Shown here piece after piece: positions 1 through 6,870 of a stretch of DNA of 7,638 nucleotides; within the stretch, counting starts at the first letter, position 1, and each line of letters opens with the position of its first letter. Origin of the DNA: an uncultured Comamonadaceae bacterium (GTDB taxonomy: Bacteria > Pseudomonadota > Gammaproteobacteria > Burkholderiales > Burkholderiaceae_C). The stretch spans positions 1 through 7,638 of the forward strand of contig CALBWZ010000230.1 in NCBI GenBank assembly GCA_937893415.1. The letters run 5' to 3'. The position numbers and the translations under genes were made by a program. Under the pieces are notes generated by a model that worked only from the letters and a program-made list of their open reading frames with translations, was not told the origin of the DNA and did no database searches.

Positions 1-577
1 CTGGTGTTTGGGTATGGCCGGCACAAAGCATCGCCAATTTGGCAATATCGTAGGCCACGTCAGTGGCGTGGCCGACATGGGTTCTTTGTCTGAGTGGACG
101 GCATCACAGTTTGACCCAGAGCTGAATTGGAGCGATGTGGAATGGATTAAAAAACGCTGGGGCGGCAAGCTCATCATCAAAGGCATCATGGACGAGGCCG
201 ACGCAAAGCTTGCTGTAGCAAGCGGTGCGGATGCACTCATTGTCTCCAACCATGGAGGACGTCAACTAGACGGCGCCGAGTCCAGTATCAATGTCTTGCC
301 GCGGATCGTGGCAGCCGTTGGCAATGACATTGAGGTGCACATGGACGGTGGCATACGCAGTGGCCAAGACGTTCTCAAAGCCGTCGCTTTGGGCGCAAAG
401 GGCACCTATATTGGCCGAGCATTTTTATATGGCTTAGGCGCTATGGGGCAAGCTGGTGTGACCAAAACATTAGAAATCATTCACAAGGAGTTAGACCTTA
501 CGATGGCATTTTGTGGCCATACACAAGTGAGCACGGTCAGCCGTGACATTTTGGTACCGGGCACATTCCCTACCTAA
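1..577 (+). CDS. lldD: L-lactate dehydrogenase (FMN-dependent), C-terminal part
   Basis: This is the C-terminal 191 residues of an FMN-dependent alpha-hydroxy-acid dehydrogenase; the gene begins left of the window and the first whole codon is at position 2. The family oxidises L-lactate (or a related 2-hydroxy acid) to the keto acid, usually at the inner membrane face and passing electrons to quinone. Seen directly: the active-site signature SNHGGRQLDGA (about 248-280), which carries the catalytic His and the substrate-binding Arg. It is followed by the FMN-phosphate segment DGGIRSGQDVLKA and by GRAFLYGLGA near the C-terminus, ending VPGTFPT. The order and spacing match the TIM-barrel C-terminal half of LldD. 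Related 2-hydroxy-acid oxidases share these motifs, so exact substrate is inferred. The next gene starts about 100 bases downstream, and no clear terminator is visible between them. Confidence 0.92.
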   Translation, partial: WCLGMAGTKHRQFGNIVGHVSGVADMGSLSEWTASQFDPELNWSDVEWIKKRWGGKLIIKGIMDEADAKLAVASGADALIVSNHGGRQLDGAESSINVLPRIVAAVGNDIEVHMDGGIRSGQDVLKAVALGAKGTYIGRAFLYGLGAMGQAGVTKTLEIIHKELDLTMAFCGHTQVSTVSRDILVPGTFPT

Positions 578-677
578 CCGTTTGATACAGCCTTTTGCTG
601 CACTGCCCGCCCAATATCACACAGCGTGGGCCGGTGTGCAGGCTTAGCAAACCCACACACACAGGTATGCTTAGGGC

Positions 678-1946
678 GTGTCCACCTCGCTTACCCCTTC
701 ACCGCCAACACCAGCACCGATCTCAGCACTGTCTTTGACGGTGTCCCAGTCGCAATCACCACTGATTAGGCGTATTGCTCACCTAGACATGGATGCATTT
801 TATGCATCCGTAGAGCTCCTGCGCTACCCACAGCTCACAGGCCTGCCCGTTGTAATTGGCGGGGGACGAGACGCACAACCCAAACCACTAGACGGCTTGG
901 CCATAGACCAGTTGCCGCTGTCGCAGTTTGCGCGGCTGCGCAGTTACACTGGCCGCGGCGTCATCACCACCGCCACCTATGCGGCTCGCAAGTTTGGCAT
1001 TGGCTCTGCCATGGGTCTGATGAAAGCCGCAGCCCTATGCCCCGACGCCCTGCTGTTACCAACAGACTTCGAACGCTACCGTGACTACTCGCGCCGCTTC
1101 AAACAAATTATTCTAGACATCGCACCCATCATGGAAAACCGCGGTGTAGACGAGGTGTTTATTGACTTAACCAACGTGCCCGGCGGGCAGCGTGAAGGCG
1201 GTCGGGTCATTGCGCGGTTGATACAAAAGCAAATATTTTTAGAAACAGGGCTGACCTGCTCCATAGGCATTGCGCCCAACAAACTACTGGCCAAAATGGC
1301 CAGCGAGCTGGACAAACCCAACGGCATTAGCGTGCTGTTTGAAGCAGACTTGGCCTCAAAAATATGGCCACTGCCCTGTAAGAAAATGAACGGCATTGGC
1401 CCTAAATCCAATGACAAACTCACAGCATTTGGTCTGCACACTCTGGGCGATATTGCCGCTTGCGACACACACTGGCTGATAAAAAATTTTGGCAAGAGCT
1501 ACGGCGCATGGCTGTATGAGTCTGCACACGGGCGCGACGAACGCGACATTGTTACCCATAGCGAGCCTGTGTCGATTAGCCGAGAAACCACTTTTGAGCG
1601 CGACCTACACCCCAAACGCGACAAAGCACAGCTGGGCGAGGTGTTTACCAAACTGTGCGAACGGCTAGCCAGCGACTTAGACAACAAGGGCTATCAAGCA
1701 AAAACCATTGGCATCAAGCTGCGCGATGACACCTTTCAAACCACCACCCGCGACATCAGCCTGACCAAGCCTGTGGCAAGCGCCAAAGACATACGCCGCG
1801 CAGCCGGTAACGCACTTAAACGCGCCCCACTCAACCGCCCACTGCGCTTGCTGGGCGTCAAACTGAGTCGACTGGTTAAAACAAGTGATGTACAACTCGA
1901 CACACCAGCGCCAAGCACGTTGGATTTGTTTGACGATGTCGATTGA
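678..1946 (+). CDS. dinB: DNA polymerase IV (Y-family translesion polymerase)
   Basis: Error-prone Y-family polymerase that copies past damaged template bases; 422 residues from the GTG at 678. Seen: palm motif HLDMDAFYASVE with catalytic Asp37, then RGVDEVFID with Asp158 and Glu159 completing the metal triad. The motif CSIGIAPNKLLAKMASELDKP and the helix-hairpin-helix region (NGIGPKSNDKL) follow, then the little-finger domain beginning about SISRETTFERDL. The end TLDLFDD resembles a beta-clamp binding motif. Family sequence begins only near residue 31, so the N-terminal Ser/Thr/Pro-rich tail is doubtful. The GTG at 678 has a poor ribosome site (AGGG one base away), and TTG at 735 or GTG at 741 are alternatives. 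An insertion of about 28 residues lies between VVIGGG and GRGVITTA compared with E. coli DinB; similar insertions are, from memory, common in Burkholderiales. No CTGT-N8-ACAG LexA box was found upstream. Confidence 0.96.
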   Translation: MSTSLTPSPPTPAPISALSLTVSQSQSPLIRRIAHLDMDAFYASVELLRYPQLTGLPVVIGGGRDAQPKPLDGLAIDQLPLSQFARLRSYTGRGVITTATYAARKFGIGSAMGLMKAAALCPDALLLPTDFERYRDYSRRFKQIILDIAPIMENRGVDEVFIDLTNVPGGQREGGRVIARLIQKQIFLETGLTCSIGIAPNKLLAKMASELDKPNGISVLFEADLASKIWPLPCKKMNGIGPKSNDKLTAFGLHTLGDIAACDTHWLIKNFGKSYGAWLYESAHGRDERDIVTHSEPVSISRETTFERDLHPKRDKAQLGEVFTKLCERLASDLDNKGYQAKTIGIKLRDDTFQTTTRDISLTKPVASAKDIRRAAGNALKRAPLNRPLRLLGVKLSRLVKTSDVQLDTPAPSTLDLFDDVD

Positions 1947-2029
1947 TTTATCAGCGCTCACCCACTGCCAGCCATAACATGATGCGATGCCGTGTCAGCA
2001 GGACATAACAACCCACCACCGCCCAATAA

Positions 2030-2803
2030 TCAAGCTGCTGTGCGTCTAAACACCAGCCTGTCTGCACTTGATACGCTCGGCTCGAAGACATAGCCATCAG
2101 TGGCAAAGTCTTTGAGTTGCTCGGGCTTGGTCACGCGGTTGTCGACCGCAAAACGCACCATCATGCCGCGCGCGCGTTTGGCAGAAAAACTGATGACTTT
2201 GTAGTGACCGTTTTTAAGTTCTTCAAATGCACACGTCACGATGCGTGACTTAAGTACTTTTTTATCTACAGACTTGAAGTACTCTTCACTGGCCAAGTTC
2301 ACCAACACGCTGGAGCCGTCAAGCTCGGCGCGCTGGTTGAAGTAGTTGGCAATGTCACTGCCCCAGTAATGGTACAAGTTGCTGCCTTTGTCGGTTGCCA
2401 GCCTGGTGCCCATTTCTAAGCGGTAGGGTTGCATCAAGTCTAGGGGGCGCAACACGCCATACAAGCCACTCAAGATGCACAAGTGGGCTTGCAGCCAATC
2501 AAGGCCGGCTTGTTCTAGCTCGACGGCGGCTAGGCCGTCGTAAACGTCGCCGTTGAACGCCAATACAGCTTGCTTGGCGTTGCTGGGCGTGAAATTGGGA
2601 GACCACGCTTGGTAGCGCGCCACATTTAAGCCCGCGAGCTTATCGCTCAAGCTCATGAGCTTGGAGACCTCTTGCGGGCTAAAGCCTTTGAGCGTGTCAA
2701 TCAAGGTTTGTGCTTGCGGCACAAACAAAGGCTGGGTCGCGGTGGAAGTGGTAGCTGGCGTGTCGTAGTCCAGCGCTTTGGCAGGGGAGATGGCAAATAA
2801 CAT
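2030..2803 (-). CDS. yaaA: Peroxide stress protein YaaA (DUF328)
   Basis: YaaA-family protein of 257 residues, the usual family length. In E. coli it is induced by OxyR and limits free iron and DNA damage during hydrogen peroxide stress; it also binds DNA. Seen: N-terminus MLFAISPAKALDYD (family norm MLxxxSPAKTLDYE), then FNGDVYDGL, the strongly conserved LSGLYGVLRPLDLMQPYRLEMGT, VNLASEEYF, and C-terminal FSAKRARGMMVRF. I chose the ATG at 2803 because it puts the family N-terminus first; the frame extends to a TTG at 2830, but those extra residues do not match the family. No strong ribosome site precedes it. It converges with dinB across an 83-base gap without a clear terminator hairpin. Upstream on the same strand lies a broken rubrerythrin, another peroxide-related gene. 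Confidence 0.95.
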   Translation of the reverse strand: MLFAISPAKALDYDTPATTSTATQPLFVPQAQTLIDTLKGFSPQEVSKLMSLSDKLAGLNVARYQAWSPNFTPSNAKQAVLAFNGDVYDGLAAVELEQAGLDWLQAHLCILSGLYGVLRPLDLMQPYRLEMGTRLATDKGSNLYHYWGSDIANYFNQRAELDGSSVLVNLASEEYFKSVDKKVLKSRIVTCAFEELKNGHYKVISFSAKRARGMMVRFAVDNRVTKPEQLKDFATDGYVFEPSVSSADRLVFRRTAA

Positions 2804-2963
2804 AACCACTAGTTTAATAAAACAAAACAAACTGTGCTGCTTGCCCTGTGTCTGGGCTAAGTTTCGCTGCGTATTCTCTAATTAACGCACATACCGCGTG
2901 TTTCAAGGCGTGCATGTCAAGACAGAATAACCCGGGTGTGCCCATGAACCCTAGCAAAACAAC

Positions 2964-3245
2964 TTAGACAGCATTGTTCGCAACTTGGTGGACAACGGAA
3001 TTTGCTACACGCCAGTAGGTGGGTAAATAGACACCAGCCTCAGCATTGAGCTCGCTCACGCCGTCATCAGCGTGCAAGACTGCTGGATCACCTTCGGCAG
3101 TTGAGCGGAACAATGCAGTGACGTCATGTTGACCTTCGATGTCTGCTTTGTTCGCAACATAAAAGTAGCGGCGGTTCGCTTGGGATTCACCGGCAAATGC
3201 ATCTGTCAAGGATTGCTCGGTCTTGGAACCTTTTAAAGCTGGCAT
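2964..3245 (-). pseudogene. Truncated rubrerythrin (N-terminal helix only)
   Basis: Rubrerythrins are diiron ferritin-like proteins that reduce hydrogen peroxide. From the ATG at 3245 (GAG six bases upstream) the frame reads MPALKGSKTEQSLTDAFAGE and continues SQANRRY...DVTALFRSTAEG, about 52 residues typical of Burkholderiales rubrerythrins, including first ligand Glu20. Directly after AEG the match ends: the expected E-x-x-H ligand pair is absent. The remaining 41 residues (DPAVLHADDG... to VANNAV) do not resemble the rest of the family (second ligand helix, GETHEY, and KAERSH motifs). Length is 93 residues against about 140. I checked the two other minus-strand frames just after the break and found no continuation, so a simple frameshift does not explain it; deletion or recombination is more likely. 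It could also be a diverged, expressed small protein. The frame extends further upstream to 3296, but the ATG at 3245 fits the family. Confidence 0.72.
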
Positions 3246-3341
3246 GGGAGTCTCATTCAAGTGTTGATGAAATGCCGCAAAGTACAACCCGTACATGATC
3301 GAACAAGCAACACGTCAAACACATAACACCGTCTAATGAAC

Positions 3342-3362
3342 CTAATCAACCCCTTTGATTGG
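3342..3362. repeat. Inverted repeat AATCAA-N5-TTGATT upstream of the rubrerythrin remnant
   Basis: Perfect six-base arms AATCAA (3344-3349) and TTGATT (3355-3360) flank CCCCT; a G-T wobble and a C-G pair could extend the stem to eight. It lies about 100 bases upstream of the rubrerythrin ATG, and its minus-strand arm TTGATT could act as a -35 element with TTATGT 17 bases on (3321-3326). The arms are oriented opposite to an FNR box (TTGAT-N4-ATCAA), so it is not one. It could be an operator or chance in AT-rich DNA. Confidence 0.4.
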
Positions 3363-3498
3363 TTTTAACTATTGCGATAGAAATCCCAATAAACAAAAGC
3401 TTCAAACGCTACCGACTGAAAATTGAAGGCTCACACCCTACACAACGATCAACCATTAGAAACAAAGATTAGGCGTGCGGTTAAACCCTCACCCTGCT

Positions 3499-4257
3499 CT
3501 AAACTGGCATAGCAGCCGTATGAGAAGCATTCGCCAAACGTTGGTGTGCCTCACTGTTGCGGTCTAGTGGCAGGAGGCGGACGGCGCTCAGGTAGTGGTT
3601 GGTGAAGACGTCCAGGTAGTTGGCCAAGGTGCTGGCAGCAACTGGTTCTTGTGCCAGGGCCAGGCACAAAGCAGCTACCTCAGAGGTACAAAAATGGTCG
3701 TCGCGACTGGATCGGCGCAAGCGGTAATTGGACGACATGCCGGGGTGCAGACTCAGCACGGGAAAGGCGTCCAGGTAGGGGCTTTTGCGAAACATCTTTC
3801 TGGCCTCAGACCATGTGCCGTCTAGCAACACAAACAATGGGCGCTTGACTGGCCGCTCGTTCGACGGCTGAGCCTGCGGTGCAACGGTGGTGACCACACG
3901 CTCAGGCTGTACAAACTCAGCGGGGAACACCACATAAGGCTGCCATTGCGGGTCACGCAAAACAGCTAGCAACTGGGGGTCAACTGCTGTGCGCGCCCAC
4001 GTAAACGCAAAAGTATCTGGCACCACATCGGCTACCAACCAGCCGGTATTGCTGGGCTTTAAGGCCTCAATGTCGCCCATGATCAAGCACACACCCGCAT
4101 TCACAGCCAGCTGTGGACGCAGGTCGCATAGGCAGTGGCTGGCAACAAGGCGGCAACCGGCGCAGCGCACGCTGGCCGAGCCCCTGGCCAGGTAGGGCTT
4201 GGAGCTGGCGGCCAAGCGTTGGGTGCGAAGCGTGGCAACGGCATGGGGCTTTTTCAT
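3499..4257 (-). CDS. DTW-domain protein, probable tRNA-uridine aminocarboxypropyltransferase
   Basis: DTW-domain proteins (E. coli TapT/YfiP type) transfer the 3-amino-3-carboxypropyl group of S-adenosylmethionine to a uridine of tRNA, giving acp3U. From the ATG at 4257 the protein has 252 residues. Seen: a zinc-type cluster CAGC...CLC (Cys32, 35, 42, 44), then GDIEALKPSNTG (about 62-72), then PQWQPYVVFPAEFVQPERV, and the defining motif LLDGTWSEARKM (DGTW at 146-149), followed by SSNYRLRRSSRDDHFCTSEVA. The frame runs further upstream to a TTG at 4338, but that part looks like non-coding leader and the MKKPHAVATLRTQRL start fits better; its ribosome site is weak. The gene is transcribed divergently from the VOC operon and stands alone. 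Exact tRNA position modified is inferred from the family. Confidence 0.9.
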   Translation of the reverse strand: MKKPHAVATLRTQRLAASSKPYLARGSASVRCAGCRLVASHCLCDLRPQLAVNAGVCLIMGDIEALKPSNTGWLVADVVPDTFAFTWARTAVDPQLLAVLRDPQWQPYVVFPAEFVQPERVVTTVAPQAQPSNERPVKRPLFVLLDGTWSEARKMFRKSPYLDAFPVLSLHPGMSSNYRLRRSSRDDHFCTSEVAALCLALAQEPVAASTLANYLDVFTNHYLSAVRLLPLDRNSEAHQRLANASHTAAMPV

Positions 4258-4376
4258 GGCATGAGTGTAAGGGCCAAGCCGCTGGTACACCAGACAGAAA
4301 AGGAAGGCGGACAGGCTATAAGACAGGTCGGCGCACAACTAAGAGGCGGCAACCAAACCTAGGCATCTCATGACGC

Positions 4377-4405
4377 TTGGCACAGGTCACATGTTTTATT
4401 ACAAT
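4377..4405 (+). promoter_or_regulatory. Sigma70-type promoter of the VOC-monooxygenase-DUF2783 operon
   Basis: A -35 box TTGGCA (4377-4382, five of six to TTGACA) is followed by exactly 17 bases and a -10 box TACAAT (4400-4405, five of six to TATAAT). Transcription should start near 4412, about 28 bases before the first ATG (4440) and about 73 before the preferred ATG (4485). It lies between the divergent DTW gene and the operon. This is the best promoter match I found in the window. Confidence 0.68.
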
Positions 4406-4484
4406 ACATAGAAATTTCGCTTAGTACAACCGATTACGAATGAGTAAATTTTTTCAAACACAACCAACACTTAAAAGGCGTCCC

Positions 4485-5126
4485 ATGACCCAGCCACTTG
4501 CGCCAGCGTTAGCCTCTACCAATGCGCGGCTTACAGCGCCAGCCCCATCCCCAGTACTTGGGCTGCACCACTACGCTTACCGAGCCAAGGATGCTGAAGA
4601 AACGCGCCACTTTTATGAAGATATTTTGGGCTTGCCGCTGTACCACATCATCCAAAGCGACCATGTGCCCAGCACGGGCGAGTACTGCCCGTACACGCAT
4701 TTTTTCTTTCGCCTAAGCGATGGCTCTTACATCGCTTTCTTTGACCTTGGCGACGACCAAGCCGCCCTGCCCTCGCCCAACACGCCGGGATGGGTCAACC
4801 ACATCGCGTTCTCGGTCGGCAACCTAGACGACCTGGCCAATATGAAAACCCGCCTGCATGCCCACGGCATTGACGTCATTGGCATCACAGACCACCACGT
4901 GTTTAAAAGTATCTATTTCTTTGACCCCAATGGTGTGCGCCTGGAGTTAACCGTACAACTGGCTTCAGCGCAAGACATGGCCAAAGACAGCACGCATGCA
5001 CGCGCCCGTTTAAACGAATGGACTGCGCGTAAGAACGAATGGCGTGCTGAGCGCGCTGCCCATTCAGGTGTGGGCACTGCAACCAAGCTCACACCGCTGC
5101 ACAACGACAGACCAGAGATTGGTTGA
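4485..5126 (+). CDS. VOC-family metalloprotein (glyoxalase/extradiol dioxygenase-like)
   Basis: Vicinal-oxygen-chelate fold protein, first gene of a three-gene operon. From the ATG at 4485 it has 213 residues. I chose this start because AAAAGG lies six bases upstream; an in-frame ATG at 4440 would add 15 residues but has no ribosome site. Seen: a Pro/Ala-rich N-terminus, then first beta-alpha-beta unit GLHHYAYRAKDAEETRHFYE with ILGLPLY, then FFRLSDGSYIAFFDLGD, and second unit VNHIAFSVGNLDDLANMKTRLHAHGIDV, ending SIYFFDPNGVRLELTV. Likely metal ligands by position are His29, Asp87, His106 and Glu154. The C-terminal 50 residues are charged and Arg-rich (ARARLNEWTARKNEWRAERA), beyond the VOC domain. 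The family includes glyoxalase I, extradiol ring-cleavage dioxygenases and epimerases. The neighbouring flavin hydroxylase suggests aromatic or hydroxylated-substrate catabolism, but the reaction is unknown. Confidence 0.88.
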   Translation: MTQPLAPALASTNARLTAPAPSPVLGLHHYAYRAKDAEETRHFYEDILGLPLYHIIQSDHVPSTGEYCPYTHFFFRLSDGSYIAFFDLGDDQAALPSPNTPGWVNHIAFSVGNLDDLANMKTRLHAHGIDVIGITDHHVFKSIYFFDPNGVRLELTVQLASAQDMAKDSTHARARLNEWTARKNEWRAERAAHSGVGTATKLTPLHNDRPEIG

Positions 5127-5142
5127 GGCAAAGCCACACAAC

Positions 5143-6858
5143 ATGCGTAATAACAACAGCAACTACACCAACCCGGCTTATAGCAATGGCTATGAATTCA
5201 GCGGTGGTGCAGGCTACGAGTTGCCCACCTACCCCTTTGTGACACCACCAGAACTGCTGGGTGCGCCGCCCACCATCTACCCTGTGGTGATTGTGGGTGG
5301 CGGTATGTCTGGGCTTACGCTGGCCGCGGGTTTGGCACAGTTAGGGGTGCCCGCTGTGATGCTAGATGAAGACAACACCGTGGGTGTAAAAGGTGCTTCA
5401 TCGCGGGGGATTTGCTACACACAAAAGTCGCTTGAGGTGTTCGATAAACTGGGTATCTTTGAGCGCATCAAGGCCAAAGGCGTTGAGTGGCATATAGGGC
5501 GGACGTTTGCTGGCAACGACGAGGTGTACAGCTTCAACCTGCGCGACAGGGCAGACTTCAAACTGTCCAGCCAGCCACCGTTCATCAATATCCAACAGTT
5601 TTATATAGAAGGCTATTTGGTGGAGCGTATAGCCCAACTGGGCGTGGTCGATATGCGCTGGCAATCGCGGGTCAGTGCGTGCACCAGCAACGGGGACAGC
5701 GTCAGCTTGCAAATAGACACCCCTGAAGGCAACTACCAGCTCAATGCGGCCTATGTGGTGGACTGCACTGGCACAGGCACACCGTTTCACAAGTGGTGCA
5801 ATATGCCTGTATCCAGCATCAAGCGCGACGACCGGTGGTGCATAGCAGACGTGCGTTTTAAAGTGCAGCCACCCACTGAGCGCCACACTTGGATTGAAGC
5901 GCCTTTCAACGACAACCGCGCCGTGTGGCAACACCTCATGGCAGATGACGTGTGGCGGATTGACTACCAAATGCGCCCAGACGACGACCCAGCCTACGTC
6001 AGCCGTGAAGACGTGTTGCGTGAGCGCTTGGCCAAACAGTTTGGCGCGCAGGCGGAATGCGAAATTGTGTGGGTAGGCCCTTACAGCTACCGCAGCCAAC
6101 TGGTTGAACGCATGAATGCTGAACGTGTATTCTTTATGGGAGACACCGCCAAAGTGGTCAGCCCATTTGGTGCACGAGGCGGTAACACCGGTATCAGCGA
6201 TGCCGACAATCTGGCTTGGAAAATAGCCGCTGTTCACCACAAACGCGCACCCGCCGCATTGCTCAACAGCTACCACCAAGAGCGCCACGAAGCCGCCAGC
6301 GTCAACGTGCAAGTGACTGCGCGCACCACACGCTACTTGCGCCCAAACGACGGCGCAGAGCGGTTGTTCAGAGACGCCACAATAGCGCTTGCCAAACAGC
6401 ACAGCTTTGCCCGAGCGCTGGTCAATACGGGGCGAATGGCCGAAGCCAACCCTTACACACGCTCAGGCTGCTGTACCTACAACCACCCCTTGGTTGGGCG
6501 CAGCGTGCAAAACGTGGCGTTTACATGGTGCAACGGCCAAGCCGCACACCTCAATGATTTGCTCCGCTGGGCCAGCGGCAACTTGCTGCTGCTGTGGTTC
6601 GGCGATCTGCCCAAGACCAGCGCAGGCAAACTCGAAAACACGGCACGCATCAGTGGCGTACACGTGGTGCAAGTGGTGGGCAAGGCCCAACAAACCAGCG
6701 CTGTAGAAGCCGTTCATGACGCAACAGGCGGCTTGGCTGCAGCGTGCGGTGCGCAGCAATGGGCATTGATTCGCCCCGATAGCTACCTAGCCGCCACTGG
6801 CCAAGCCGCCAACGCCCAACTGCTCACAGCCATTGCCACCGCTTTAGCGCTGACCTAA
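5143..6858 (+). CDS. FAD-dependent monooxygenase, PHBH/MhpA-like
   Basis: Group A flavin monooxygenase of 571 residues from the ATG at 5143, 16 bases after the VOC stop, with AGG/AAAG sequence upstream. These enzymes use NAD(P)H and oxygen to hydroxylate aromatic or related substrates; MhpA acts on 3-(3-hydroxyphenyl)propionate. Seen: Rossmann FAD motif PVVIVGGGMSGLTLAAGLA (52-57 GGGMSG), acidic end of strand two at LDED, SSRGICYTQKSLEVFDKLG, then VVDCTGTG (206-212) in place of the usual CDGARS, and GDTAKVVSPFGARGGNTG (333-350) where GDAAH is the rule, followed by ISDADNLAWKIAAV. The last about 90 residues match a thioredoxin-fold tail in position only. The N-terminus (residues 1-24) is Asn/Gly/Ser-rich ahead of YELPTYPFVTPPEL, which matches the family start. 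Substrate and activity are not known; the changed motifs may alter FAD or NADPH handling. Confidence 0.92.
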   Translation: MRNNNSNYTNPAYSNGYEFSGGAGYELPTYPFVTPPELLGAPPTIYPVVIVGGGMSGLTLAAGLAQLGVPAVMLDEDNTVGVKGASSRGICYTQKSLEVFDKLGIFERIKAKGVEWHIGRTFAGNDEVYSFNLRDRADFKLSSQPPFINIQQFYIEGYLVERIAQLGVVDMRWQSRVSACTSNGDSVSLQIDTPEGNYQLNAAYVVDCTGTGTPFHKWCNMPVSSIKRDDRWCIADVRFKVQPPTERHTWIEAPFNDNRAVWQHLMADDVWRIDYQMRPDDDPAYVSREDVLRERLAKQFGAQAECEIVWVGPYSYRSQLVERMNAERVFFMGDTAKVVSPFGARGGNTGISDADNLAWKIAAVHHKRAPAALLNSYHQERHEAASVNVQVTARTTRYLRPNDGAERLFRDATIALAKQHSFARALVNTGRMAEANPYTRSGCCTYNHPLVGRSVQNVAFTWCNGQAAHLNDLLRWASGNLLLLWFGDLPKTSAGKLENTARISGVHVVQVVGKAQQTSAVEAVHDATGGLAAACGAQQWALIRPDSYLAATGQAANAQLLTAIATALALT

Positions 6859-6870
6859 AGGCCACGCCAC

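Noticed and set aside
578..677. LexA-type SOS box upstream of dinB
   Set aside because: No CTGT-N8-ACAG or close variant is present; only a CA-repeat (about 653-664) and a lone ACAG are seen.
1947..2029. Bidirectional terminator between the convergent dinB and yaaA genes
   Set aside because: I could not find a GC-rich stem followed by a T-run on either strand.
2915..2920. TTGACA on the minus strand, an ideal -35 box upstream of yaaA
   Set aside because: No acceptable -10 box lies 16-18 bases on; the closest is GCGGTA or CGGTAT.
2929..2944. ACCCGGGT palindrome and GGG-TGTG-CCC mini-hairpin after the rubrerythrin remnant
   Set aside because: Stems are too short and no T-run follows, so it does not support a terminator call.
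2814..2945. A 43-residue minus-strand frame (MGTPGLFCLDMHALKHAVCA onward) between the rubrerythrin remnant and yaaA
   Set aside because: Its possible ribosome site is only three bases from the ATG, I recognise no family, and it partly overlaps the yaaA leader; not enough to call a gene.
3342..3362. FNR/anaerobic-type operator
   Set aside because: The arms are in the opposite order (ATCAA then TTGAT) from the FNR consensus TTGAT-N4-ATCAA.
5398..6402. A 334-residue open frame on the minus strand inside the monooxygenase gene
   Set aside because: It lies fully antisense to a gene with clear family motifs, has no recognisable domain, and its composition (His, Val, Ala, Cys rich) is that of a codon shadow.
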